Below are positions 8,827 to 18,328 of a stretch of 64,000 nucleotides of DNA, piece after piece; position 1 is the stretch's first letter; every line of letters starts with the position of its first letter. Below the pieces are notes generated by a model. That model was not told where the DNA came from. It saw nothing but the letters and a program-made list of their open reading frames with translations, and searched no databases. The position numbers were made by a program, and so were the translations under genes. Source of the stretch: Lachnospiraceae bacterium (GTDB lineage: Bacteria > Bacillota > Clostridia > Lachnospirales > Lachnospiraceae); assembly GCA_910576385.1 (NCBI GenBank), contig CAJTIR010000007.1, positions 62,001 to 126,000 on the forward strand, written 5' to 3'.

Positions 8827-10965
8827 TTACTTTTTCAAATGAAATTGATTTACCAGGTCATGCAGCCGTTGGGATTGCTGGGAGAGTTCTTCACTGGTGG
8901 AGACACTTTCCTCTGCGGCAGAAATATTGGACTGCACCACTCCTTCGATCAGGTCAATACTCTTGGTCAGTTCCATGAGAACTTGTTTTTGAGTCTGGGA
9001 AGCATAGATAATCTTATCTACAGATTCTGCAATTTCTTTTGCACCTTCCACAACTTCCATCAGGGAATCCGCGGTATCGTCTGCAATCGCTACGCCGTTT
9101 CGCACCGCTTCTAGGGAATGCTCAATCAGTTGTGTCGTCTGATTTACAGATTCCGCACTTTGGGCAGCGAGGTCGTGAATTTCATCTGCCACTACTGCAA
9201 AGCCTTTGCCAGCTTCGCCAGCTCTTGCTGCCTCGATAGAAGCATTTAAAGACAAGAGATTCGTTTTATTTGCAATTTCCTGAATGCTTAAAATAATTTT
9301 TTCAATTCCTGCGGAAGAATCCCGAATATCAGTCATGGCGCTCATCAATTTATTCATTTCTGCAGTGCTGTTTTCAATTTTCTCACTTACCTTGGAAACC
9401 CTTAAATTCATATTTTGGGCATCTTCGGCATTGGCGGTGATATCGTCAGCCAATCCTTCAATAGAAGTTGCCAGTGCATTTACAGCAGTTGCCTGGTCGG
9501 TGGCTCCCGTCGTCAAGGTTTGTGCACCGGAGGAGACAGTCACAGAATAGGAAGCGACATCATCTGCGGTGAGAATAATTTGTTGCAGGGTTCCGTTCAA
9601 TGAAGCGACAATTTTTTCGATAGAAGTCTGTATTGGCAAAAAGTCGCCAATGTATTTCTGGCGGATTGCAATATCCATATTGTTATCGGCCATTTCTGAT
9701 AGCTGCTGAGAGATATCATTTACATAATTGTCCACGGTCATACTAATATGATTGATGGCCTGTGCTAAATGTCCCAATTCATCATCCGTATCTACTTCTA
9801 TGTTGATTTTCAGGTTTCCTTTTTCTAATTGGGCGGCGCCAGAGAGAATATTCTGTACAGGTGCCAGTGATTTTTCAATGGTTTGATAAATAATATATAA
9901 AAGAATGGCGCCAATCACGATCACTACAAGCATTAGTTTTAATACATCCAACACAATATTCAATATAAATTCGCCTTTGTCAATGGCCAAATAAAATGTC
10001 CAATAATTGCCGCTATCAAGCTTTAAAGGAACTGTGATGGCAATACCGCCTTTGCCAGTGGAAAAATTTTTTGCTTTATCATTGATCACAGAATTACTGT
10101 TTATAAATTCTCCCTCCTGCATGGTTTTTAACTTTTCTGTATCGGTTAAGATTGCTTCATAGCCTGCATCGGGAGCGGTTTTTCCGATTGTCGAAGGATC
10201 AGCAGAATCCAGAAGGACGGTTCCATCTTCCGCAAGAGCTACCATATGGGTAGAGCGGTAGCCTGTGCCGGCATAGCGTTGTGTCTGCATGTCATTTAAA
10301 GCCACATCACAGCCTGCCACACCGAAAAAGTCCCCCTCGGCGTTATAAATAGGGGCAATAATACTGATCATCATAATATCTTCCGTTCCGCGCAGTGAGT
10401 ATACATATGGTTCCATCACATAGACTTCACCGGAGGATTTTATCTGTTTATAATATTCTTTTTCAAAATTGTCAAAAGCATCCTCATGCTTTTCAAAGGT
10501 AATTCCTGTCTGGTTTTCGTTTAAATAGGCGACCGCTTCATAAGCAATCTCTTTTTTATGTACGCTATAAGGTTTTCCGTTTTCATCTGGGATGGCATTT
10601 TGTTCAAAATAGGCAAAAACAGTAGTGAAGTTTTTGTTGGAAGCCAAGACACCAGCCAGTGCATTGTCAATCGCATCTCGCTGTTCTTCAGGGCGCAGCG
10701 CTGAAATATTCTTTAATGCGCTGGCAAAACTTAAAGCCTGGCCATATGCTTTTTCTATATCGCTGTCAATTAAGAATGCATTTTCATAGGCGACAGAGAC
10801 AAGCTTATCTTCTGTGATATTGACCTGGGCGTTCATAGAAATAAAGCCGGCAATTATTACAATCAATAAGAACATAACTGCAACAATATTTACCAGCTTT
10901 GAGATGATTTTTTTACTAAGGCTGTTGGAAGTTTTGGCCCCAGTATTTTTTTTCTCTTTTGACAT
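8827..10965 (-). CDS. methyl-accepting chemotaxis protein with dCache sensor
   Basis: The 712-residue receptor has a membrane helix near residues 20-45, an extracellular region of about 280 residues of double-Cache type (ligand-binding PAS-like folds), a second helix near 340-365, a HAMP segment, and a cytoplasmic signalling domain with the conserved hairpin tip around the stretch [19 protein letters not shown]. Such receptors bind amino acids, sugars or similar solutes outside and control CheA inside. The reverse-strand start has AAGGAGG seven bases upstream and a consensus promoter. It is far (34 kb) from the che genes at 47.7-54 kb, as is common for chemoreceptors. The ligand is unknown. 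Confidence 0.95.
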   Translation of the reverse strand: MSKEKKNTGAKTSNSLSKKIISKLVNIVAVMFLLIVIIAGFISMNAQVNITEDKLVSVAYENAFLIDSDIEKAYGQALSFASALKNISALRPEEQRDAIDNALAGVLASNKNFTTVFAYFEQNAIPDENGKPYSVHKKEIAYEAVAYLNENQTGITFEKHEDAFDNFEKEYYKQIKSSGEVYVMEPYVYSLRGTEDIMMISIIAPIYNAEGDFFGVAGCDVALNDMQTQRYAGTGYRSTHMVALAEDGTVLLDSADPSTIGKTAPDAGYEAILTDTEKLKTMQEGEFINSNSVINDKAKNFSTGKGGIAITVPLKLDSGNYWTFYLAIDKGEFILNIVLDVLKLMLVVIVIGAILLYIIYQTIEKSLAPVQNILSGAAQLEKGNLKINIEVDTDDELGHLAQAINHISMTVDNYVNDISQQLSEMADNNMDIAIRQKYIGDFLPIQTSIEKIVASLNGTLQQIILTADDVASYSVTVSSGAQTLTTGATDQATAVNALATSIEGLADDITANAEDAQNMNLRVSKVSEKIENSTAEMNKLMSAMTDIRDSSAGIEKIILSIQEIANKTNLLSLNASIEAARAGEAGKGFAVVADEIHDLAAQSAESVNQTTQLIEHSLEAVRNGVAIADDTADSLMEVVEGAKEIAESVDKIIYASQTQKQVLMELTKSIDLIEGVVQSNISAAEESVSTSEELSQQSQRLHDLVNQFHLKK

Positions 10966-11004
10966 AAAAACCTCCTTATTTAGGACTTATATGAATACGG
11001 TAAT

Positions 11005-11033
11005 ATTATACTTTGCTGGAATATTTATGTCAA
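11005..11033 (-). promoter_or_regulatory. consensus promoter of the dCache chemoreceptor gene
   Basis: On the reverse strand TTGACA (11028-11033) and TATAAT (11005-11010) are exactly 17 bases apart, about 40 bases before the start codon. The rest of the 415-bp divergent gap to 11380 is very AT-rich. The only other structure I saw there is the inverted repeat at 11314-11356. Confidence 0.85.
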
Positions 11034-11313
11034 TTAATTTGAATGATTTTCCAGAATATTTAAAGGGGGTTAAAACAACTTTTTTTAAAATAATAAAAGA
11101 AACTTATTGGGATGAGAGTATGTGAATTAGTGACACCATATTTTTAAAGAAAAATATTCATTTCGATGTGAATAAGTGTGATTTCGCTTTAAGAAAACAA
11201 TAAAAGTATAAAAAACTAAATATTATTCGTTCTTTTTCATGCATTTTCTATAGTTTTTGGGGATGAAAAATAATATATATTATGCGAAAATTATATCACA
11301 TTTATAAAATATA

Positions 11314-11356
11314 GAAGGATTGTGCAAATTTCCTTGTGGAATAGTTACAATCCTTC
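11314..11356 (+). promoter_or_regulatory. inverted repeat in the leader of the GH43 gene
   Basis: GAAGGATTGT (11314-11323) and ACAATCCTTC (11347-11356) are perfect inverted 10-mers 23 bases apart. They end 10 bases before the AAAGGAG ribosome site. The repeat could be an mRNA hairpin near the start codon or a split operator; no T-run follows. Confidence 0.45.
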
Positions 11357-11380
11357 ACGCACAAAGAAAGGAGTGCTATT

Positions 11381-14300
11381 GTGAGGAAAACAATAAGGAA
11401 CGGATGGAAACGAGTCTGCTCTTTGGTTCTGGCAGCGGCTATGGTGATTACTATGCTGCCAGCATATGCCAAAGCAGGCACATCATCAGACAATGGTGAT
11501 GGAACCTTTGATAATCCGGTTGTCTATGCAGATGTACCGGATATCGACATTATACGCGTAGATGATGCGTATTATATGGTCAGTACGACCATGCATTTAT
11601 CCCCAGGATGCCCGATTATGAAATCGACAGATTTGGTAAACTGGGAAATTGTAAACTATGTATATGATATTCTGGGAGATACGGACGCCATGAATCTGAG
11701 AAATGGCCAGGAAATGTATGGCAATGGACAGTGGGCAGCCAGTCTTCAATATCATAATGGAACTTTTTATGTGGCGTTTAACTCTAATACGACCGGAAAA
11801 GCGTACATATATACCACCAAGGATATTGAAAGAGGTGCCTGGACTAAGACGGAATTGAACGGCAGTTTTCATGACCTTGCCCTGTTCTTTGACGATGCAA
11901 GCGGCAAGGCATATCTTCTCTATGGAGGCGGACAGATCAAATGTGCGGAACTTTCTGAGGATTTGTCCGAGGTAAAGAAGGATACGGAGCAGATACTGTT
12001 TGACATCACAAAAGAGACTTGGAATGTACCAAATATTGGAACAGGTCTTGTTGGTGAGGGAACACATATTATGAAAAAGGGAGAGTATTATTATGTGTTC
12101 AATATCTGCTGGCCTACCGGAAGCGGACGTACAGAGCTCTGTCATAGAAGTAAGACTTTCCCAAGCACACAGTGGGAAAATGAAGTAATTTTGCAGGCTA
12201 ATTTCCAGAACAATGGAGTAGGCGGCGGAGTGGCACAGGGTGGCGTGATTGATACGGTAGACGGAAAATGGTATGGTTTTCTGTTCCAGGATCACGGTGC
12301 GATTGGACGCGTTCCGGTGCTGACAGATTGTACTTGGAAAAATGACTGGCCAATGCTTGGCAAGGACGGCGACGGCAAGACCGTAGAGGCAGTGATGAAT
12401 CTTCCTGTTTCTGGCAGCGATACGAAATCTTTAGCGAAATCAGATGAATTTTATAACGATGCAGAGCATCGGGTATTTGATGCAGAACAGGCAAAGAAGG
12501 AAGAAGAGGCGGCACAGCTTGAGCTATATGCAGATGCCAAAGCGGGCGAAGTGGAGATGGAGACCGTTGATCTTGTAAAAAATGGTAATTTTGAAGACGG
12601 TACCAAGTATTGGTCAACAATGGATGGCTGTAAGATTGCTGTAACAGGAGATGATGGAGTACCCTCCAATCATATTTTGCAGGTCTATGAGAGAAATAGC
12701 CAAACATCTGGTGCAATGTATGATCTCTCTAAAAAGTTGGAGAAAGGTAAGACTTATAAGGTTAAGGCCAAGGTTAAGTATACAACTGGGGAGGCTACTA
12801 AAGGTTTCAATGTGATATTCCAGAATGGAAAAGATTTGTCATATCGTGTGGTTGCAAAGAATGGAATTGCGACCAAAGGAGAGTGGTGTGAGTTTAGTTT
12901 TGACTATACGCCAGGAGACAAAGATGCAGACCATATATTCAGCACAACAGAAAATTATATGTTCTTTGAGACTACTTCTGGAAAAGAAGATTATTATGTG
13001 GACGACGTCTCTGTCACCTATGAGCGGCCAGTAAGCAGCGGTGGAGAACAGGAGAATCTGATTCAGTTGTTTAAAAATGGCGATGTGGAGACAGGAACCA
13101 CCGAAGGCTGGACTACAACTCCAGGGGAAAAAGAGTGCAGTATTGAGGCGACAAATACAGAAAAAGCAAGTGGAGAGTACAGTATACATGTAACCAATCG
13201 CAACACCACTGGCGCAGGCGCCTGCCAGGATATCAGCGGTAAGTTGAAAATGGGCAAGACCTATAAAATTTCTGGTAAATTAAAATATACCGAAGGACCA
13301 GAAAGCAAGAAATTTATTGTCACCATCCAAAATGGCCCGGATTATAATTATCGTGAGAATGTGGTCAATATCAATGCTGTCAAGGGAGAGTGGGTCGAGT
13401 TTGAGGGAACCTATACACCGCATGATAAGAGCGATGAATTCCCCTTTGATCCAGAGAAGAACTTTATCTTTGTGGAAACTGGCTGGGTACAAACACCGGA
13501 TCCGGTAAATGACCACATGAATTATTATCTGGATGACTTTTCCATGACAACTACCGATGACAATATCATCCGCAATGGTTCTTTTGAAGATGGACTGGAG
13601 AACTGGAGCGGCATGGAAGATGCAAAGCTAAGCATATCTAAGGACGAAGCACAGGAAGGCAGCCAGAGTGTGGCAGTCACAGAACGTACCAAATGCGCAC
13701 AGGGTCCCTCCCAGGATCTGAGCAACAAGCTGACGCCAGGAAAGAAATATCTGATTGAGGGATGGGTAAAATATAATACAGGTGTGGATGAAAAGCCATT
13801 TATTATCACCATTAAGAATGGATCAGATTTCATCAATTTGGCTCGTGCGACTGCAAAGAAAGGCGAATGGACTAAAATATCAGGCGAATGGATGATGCCA
13901 GAGGATGCAATTACCACCCAAAATTATCTGTTTTTTGAGACGCCTTGGGTGCAGAACCCAACTGCAGACGTAGATTTGATGGATTTCTTTGTGGATAATG
14001 TATCTATGGTTGAAAAGTTTGAGGATCCCAAAGAGCCTGCAGAGTCAGGAGAACATGATTACAACGGTTCTAATCTTGATCTGGTTTGGCAGTGGAATCA
14101 TAACCCCAATAATCTTTACTGGTCACTGACAGACCGCGATGGCTGGCTGAGACTGACCACTGGAAATAAGTCAACCAGTATTTTAAATGCAAGGAATACG
14201 CTGACCCAGAGAACCTATGGACCGACCTGCGCAGGTTCCATTAAGATGGATATCAGTAATATGAAGTCTGGTGATGTGGCAGGATTGGCAGCTTTCTCCT

Positions 14301-17300
14301 ATAATTATGGTTATATTGCCGTGAAGAAGGAAAATGCGGGGGCAAAACTGGTGATGGTGGATGCTTCTGGCAATGAGGCAGCAAAAGAAGATAAGCCAAC
14401 CATAAAGGCAAGTGTGGATTGTACTGAGAATATTGTATACCTGAAAGAAGAATTTAATTTTGCAGGAAATCAGGATGGCAGTGACAAAGACACAGTAAGT
14501 TTTTACTATAGCTTTGACGGAAAAGAGTGGAAAAAGCTCGGTGAAGCTGTAAAGCTCAGTTATGAATTGACCCATTTCATGGGCAGCAAGTTTGCAATTT
14601 TCAACTATGCGACTAAGACAACAGGCGGCTATGTGGATTATGATTATTTCCGTGTATCTGACCAGATTACCGGAACAGAGCAGCCGACAGCAGCATGGAA
14701 AGCAAATCTGGAAGCTACCCCAGAAGTAAGTGGTGTTGTGGGCAGTGAGTGTGAAGTAAAATTGAAACTGGATGAACTGACAGCAGCAAATCATTCTGGT
14801 ATCAAGGCGTCTCTTTCCATACCAAACAACATGCGTGTGGAGGATGTAATATTTAACAATATGGCAATCAAGGGCGAGACTGATTACTCTTATAAGAATA
14901 GCCGGCTTACTCTTACAGTAAAAGGAAGCGATGTTTCCTTTAACGCAGAAGACAAATTATTTGCAACCATTAAATTAAAAGTCAGCAATTATGTAGATGA
15001 AGATAAGTCTGTAGATGTCAAGGCTGATTATATTATGGTTGACAACGGAGCGGCAGAATATGATGTATCCGAATGCAGCGCTTCCGTGACCATGAAATAT
15101 TTGAATACTAAGACATTGGCAAAGAAATTGGGTTATGGTAATCCAATTACCACACATGAATTTGGTGCAGATCCTTACGCGATTGAATATCAGGGCAGAG
15201 TTTATGTGTATATGACAGCAGATGATTACCAGTATGACGATAATGGAGAGGTAATCAGCAATGACTTTAATTATATTACCAGTCTGCGCGTGGTATCTTC
15301 CACAGATTTGGTGAACTGGACAGACCACGGGGAAATTGATGTGGCGGGGCAAAATGGCGGTAAAGGTCCGGCAATGTGGGCCAGCCATTCATGGGCGCCG
15401 GCAATTGCCTATCAAAAAGTAGACGGCAAGGATAAATTCTTCTTGTATTTTGCTAATGACGCTTCTGGTATTGGCGTTTTAGAGGCAGATACTCCATTAG
15501 GTCCCTGGAGGGATCCCATCGGCAAGGCATTGCTTACCAGACAGACGCCGGGGTGTGCAGGTGTAACTTGGTGCTTTGACCCGGCAGTGCTGGTAGATGA
15601 TGACGGCAGCGCTTATATCTATTTTGGCGGCGGAGTGCCCAATGATGGAGCAAATGGGGAACAGCTCAATCCGAAAACCGCAAGAGTTGCCAAATTGGGC
15701 GCAGATATGATTAGTATCGAGGGAGAGGCAAAAGAGATTGACGCGCCTTGTATGTTTGAGGACAGCGGTATATTTAAATACGATGGTAAATACTACTATT
15801 CTTACTGCTCCAACTTTATCGGGCCTCATGGAGACGGCTATCCAGGATTGGGAAATATTTGCTATATGGTAAGTGATAATCCAATGGGACCATTTACTTA
15901 TGCAGGAGAAATCTTCTCCAATCCATCGGTATGGTTTAATGTAGGCGGCAATAACCACCATGCAACCTTTGTATATGAAGGTGTAAGTTATTTTATTTAC
16001 CATGCACAGACCGTATCGAAGGCTCTTGGTGTGGAATTGGGTTATCGTTCTACTCATATTGATGAGATTAAAATGAATAGTGATGGAAGTATCAAGCAGA
16101 TTAAGGGAACTTATGCAGGGATTCCACAGCTGCGAGATATGACCCCTTATGAGAGAATCGATGCAGAGACCATTGCCTGGAATGCAGGCGTGAAAGCAAA
16201 AGTTTGTGCAGAGCCTGGAAAATTATTCAGCGATTACAATATGGCGCTGACGGATCTTCAGAATGGAGACTGGACTTCTGTAGCTCAGTTGAATTTTGGT
16301 GAAAAAGGTGCTGCAAAATTCCAGGTAAGTGCGGCGTCTGCAAAGGGAGGAAAAATTGAAGTACGTCTCGACAGCCCGGAGGGAACTTTGATCGGTGAAG
16401 TAGAAGTTCCAGCGACTGGAGGCGAAGACACATACAAACAGGTAGAATGTGAAGTAGACAATGTGACTGGAACAAAGAATGTTTTCTTGGTATTCCGCGG
16501 CTCTGAGACAGAAAATATCATGAATGTAGATTATTATCAGTTTACAGAGAGCGAGAGCATACCAATAGAAAACCAGATCGAAGATAAAATTTCTGAGGCA
16601 CAGAAACTTCTTGGAAAACTGAGTGATACTGAGAAAGCAAAACTGCAGGCTGAGATCGATGCAGTCAAAGAATTACTCAAGAAAGAGGGAGTAACCCAGG
16701 AAGAACTGAAACAGGCATTAGAGAAGTTGACCCAGGCAGTGAAAGATGCACAGGAGAGCACAAAGCCATTAGATGAGCAGTTGAATGATAAGCTTGCCGA
16801 GGCCGAGAAGCTGCTTGGAAAATTGAGCGAGGAAGAAAAAGTAAAATTGCAGGCCGAGATCGATGCAGTGAAAGAATTGCTCAAGAAAGACGGAGTAACT
16901 CAGGAAGAACTAGAGGCAGCTTTGCAGAAATTAAAACAGGCAGTCAAAGATGCTGAGGAATCGTTAGATGCTCCATCACAGCCAGTTGTGAATGAGATCT
17001 TTACAGCAAGCAACGGACTGAAGTATAAAGTTACAGCTTACAGCGCTACATCAAAGACGGTAGCGGTAATTGGAGCAACAAAGCAGCTTACAAGTGTTAC
17101 GATACCAGATACTGTAAAATACAAAGATGTCAGCTTTAAGGTGACAGCAGTCGGCAGCAATGCACTTTCAAATCAGGCAAACCTCACAAGTGTTGTGATT
17201 GGTAAATATGTCACCAATATTGGCAGCAAGGCATTTTACAATGATAAGAAGCTTGCCAAAGTAACCTTTAAGGGAACAGCAGTGAAGACCATTGGTAAGG

Positions 17301-18112
17301 ATGCATTTAAGAATATCGTTAAGAATGCGGCATTCATTTTGCCTACTTCCACCTTTACATCAAGTAAGCTGAAATATAAGATCACTAAGTCCACGGCATC
17401 AACAAAACAGGTGACAGTCACAGGTACATCTGCGAAACTTACTTCGGTAACTGTGCCGGCAACTGTGACATACAATGGTATGAGCTTTAAGGTGACAGCG
17501 ATTGGTAATAATGCATTTGCCAAAAAGAGTACAATAAAGAGCGCAGTGATTGGCAAGTATGTTACCAAAATTGGAAGCAAAGCATTCTATAATGATAAGA
17601 AGTTAGCGAAAGTGACCTTTAAGGGAACAGCAGTGAAAACAATTGGCAAAAATGCATTTAAGGGTATCAGCAAAAAAGCGGTATTCAGCATGAAGAAGAC
17701 CTTCACTTCCAAGAAACTGAAATATAAGATCACTAAGTGTACAGCATCTGTAAAACAGGTGACAGTCACAGGTACATCTGCAAAGCTTACATCTGTTAAT
17801 GTACCAGCAACCGTAAAATACAATGGAATGACTTTCAAAGTGACAGCAGTCGCAAATAAGGCATTTAAGAATCAGAAGAACCTTAAGAGTGCTGTGATTG
17901 GAAAGAATGTCAAGAGCATTGGAAGCGAAGCTTTCTTTGGAGCAAAGAAGCTTGCCAAGATTAAATTTAGCGGCACAGCAATTAAGACGATTGGAAAGAA
18001 TGCGTTTAAGAGCATTAAGAAAAATGCTGTATTTACCGTAAATAAATCCAAAAAAGCATTTTATAAGAGGCTTTTGAAGAAAGCAAAGACTAAGAATTTT
18101 AAGATAAAATAA
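11381..18112 (+). CDS. secreted multimodular enzyme with two GH43 domains, CBMs and BspA-like repeats
   Basis: This 2243-residue protein starts at GTG (AAAGGAG eight bases upstream) with a signal peptide ending near residue 32. Order as read: GH43 beta-propeller 1 (about 45-350; Asp54 base, Asp165, Glu226 acid); three CBM4/9-like jelly rolls (about 396-550, 560-727, 728-882); a GH43-C2-like lectin fold (about 893-1103); a cohesin-like beta domain (about 1104-1240); GH43 domain 2 (about 1246-1580; Asp1264, Asp1400, Glu1460); a CBM6-like domain (about 1590-1726); two copies of a ~60-residue helical FIVAR-like repeat (about 1734-1862); and three BspA-type leucine-rich repeat blocks (about 1880-2240). 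GH43 enzymes are mostly arabinofuranosidases or xylosidases, so an arabinoxylan side-chain role is likely. There is no LPXTG motif; the terminal repeats may hold it to the cell wall. Both catalytic triads look intact. Confidence 0.9.
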   Translation: MRKTIRNGWKRVCSLVLAAAMVITMLPAYAKAGTSSDNGDGTFDNPVVYADVPDIDIIRVDDAYYMVSTTMHLSPGCPIMKSTDLVNWEIVNYVYDILGDTDAMNLRNGQEMYGNGQWAASLQYHNGTFYVAFNSNTTGKAYIYTTKDIERGAWTKTELNGSFHDLALFFDDASGKAYLLYGGGQIKCAELSEDLSEVKKDTEQILFDITKETWNVPNIGTGLVGEGTHIMKKGEYYYVFNICWPTGSGRTELCHRSKTFPSTQWENEVILQANFQNNGVGGGVAQGGVIDTVDGKWYGFLFQDHGAIGRVPVLTDCTWKNDWPMLGKDGDGKTVEAVMNLPVSGSDTKSLAKSDEFYNDAEHRVFDAEQAKKEEEAAQLELYADAKAGEVEMETVDLVKNGNFEDGTKYWSTMDGCKIAVTGDDGVPSNHILQVYERNSQTSGAMYDLSKKLEKGKTYKVKAKVKYTTGEATKGFNVIFQNGKDLSYRVVAKNGIATKGEWCEFSFDYTPGDKDADHIFSTTENYMFFETTSGKEDYYVDDVSVTYERPVSSGGEQENLIQLFKNGDVETGTTEGWTTTPGEKECSIEATNTEKASGEYSIHVTNRNTTGAGACQDISGKLKMGKTYKISGKLKYTEGPESKKFIVTIQNGPDYNYRENVVNINAVKGEWVEFEGTYTPHDKSDEFPFDPEKNFIFVETGWVQTPDPVNDHMNYYLDDFSMTTTDDNIIRNGSFEDGLENWSGMEDAKLSISKDEAQEGSQSVAVTERTKCAQGPSQDLSNKLTPGKKYLIEGWVKYNTGVDEKPFIITIKNGSDFINLARATAKKGEWTKISGEWMMPEDAITTQNYLFFETPWVQNPTADVDLMDFFVDNVSMVEKFEDPKEPAESGEHDYNGSNLDLVWQWNHNPNNLYWSLTDRDGWLRLTTGNKSTSILNARNTLTQRTYGPTCAGSIKMDISNMKSGDVAGLAAFSYNYGYIAVKKENAGAKLVMVDASGNEAAKEDKPTIKASVDCTENIVYLKEEFNFAGNQDGSDKDTVSFYYSFDGKEWKKLGEAVKLSYELTHFMGSKFAIFNYATKTTGGYVDYDYFRVSDQITGTEQPTAAWKANLEATPEVSGVVGSECEVKLKLDELTAANHSGIKASLSIPNNMRVEDVIFNNMAIKGETDYSYKNSRLTLTVKGSDVSFNAEDKLFATIKLKVSNYVDEDKSVDVKADYIMVDNGAAEYDVSECSASVTMKYLNTKTLAKKLGYGNPITTHEFGADPYAIEYQGRVYVYMTADDYQYDDNGEVISNDFNYITSLRVVSSTDLVNWTDHGEIDVAGQNGGKGPAMWASHSWAPAIAYQKVDGKDKFFLYFANDASGIGVLEADTPLGPWRDPIGKALLTRQTPGCAGVTWCFDPAVLVDDDGSAYIYFGGGVPNDGANGEQLNPKTARVAKLGADMISIEGEAKEIDAPCMFEDSGIFKYDGKYYYSYCSNFIGPHGDGYPGLGNICYMVSDNPMGPFTYAGEIFSNPSVWFNVGGNNHHATFVYEGVSYFIYHAQTVSKALGVELGYRSTHIDEIKMNSDGSIKQIKGTYAGIPQLRDMTPYERIDAETIAWNAGVKAKVCAEPGKLFSDYNMALTDLQNGDWTSVAQLNFGEKGAAKFQVSAASAKGGKIEVRLDSPEGTLIGEVEVPATGGEDTYKQVECEVDNVTGTKNVFLVFRGSETENIMNVDYYQFTESESIPIENQIEDKISEAQKLLGKLSDTEKAKLQAEIDAVKELLKKEGVTQEELKQALEKLTQAVKDAQESTKPLDEQLNDKLAEAEKLLGKLSEEEKVKLQAEIDAVKELLKKDGVTQEELEAALQKLKQAVKDAEESLDAPSQPVVNEIFTASNGLKYKVTAYSATSKTVAVIGATKQLTSVTIPDTVKYKDVSFKVTAVGSNALSNQANLTSVVIGKYVTNIGSKAFYNDKKLAKVTFKGTAVKTIGKDAFKNIVKNAAFILPTSTFTSSKLKYKITKSTASTKQVTVTGTSAKLTSVTVPATVTYNGMSFKVTAIGNNAFAKKSTIKSAVIGKYVTKIGSKAFYNDKKLAKVTFKGTAVKTIGKNAFKGISKKAVFSMKKTFTSKKLKYKITKCTASVKQVTVTGTSAKLTSVNVPATVKYNGMTFKVTAVANKAFKNQKNLKSAVIGKNVKSIGSEAFFGAKKLAKIKFSGTAIKTIGKNAFKSIKKNAVFTVNKSKKAFYKRLLKKAKTKNFKIK

Positions 18113-18161
18113 GTATTATTACAAAGAATAGGCTACGCAGCAGTTTGAAATAACATTAATG

Positions 18162-18268
18162 AAGGTGTCCCCAAAGCCGTAGCTCTCCGAAGTACATGCC
18201 AGATCGAGATTGCATCCCTTCCAAAAATCTGGTATGACTCTGGGGGGCTGTGGCTTTGGGGACACCTT
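18162..18268. repeat. 107-bp palindromic element with 17-bp perfect inverted ends
   Basis: AAGGTGTCCCCAAAGCC (18162-18178) is exactly inverted at 18252-18268. Inside, further arms pair (AGCTCTCC with GGGGGGCT, and GCCAGAT with ATCTGGT), so nearly the whole element folds into one hairpin. It sits between the GH43 gene and the histidine kinase gene. A T-run (18281-18287) lies 12 bases beyond it. It may serve as a terminator, but the length and perfect ends look more like a miniature transposable element. Confidence 0.7.
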
Positions 18269-18328
18269 AAAAATACCCTGTTTTTTTCAGTGATCATTCG
18301 ATATAATGGGGGTGAGGAGGGAAAGAGA

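Noticed and set aside
11597-16521. Several long reverse-strand reading frames inside the GH43 gene
   Set aside because: They lack ribosome sites and recognisable domains and mirror the codon pattern of the forward gene, which has clear catalytic and binding modules.
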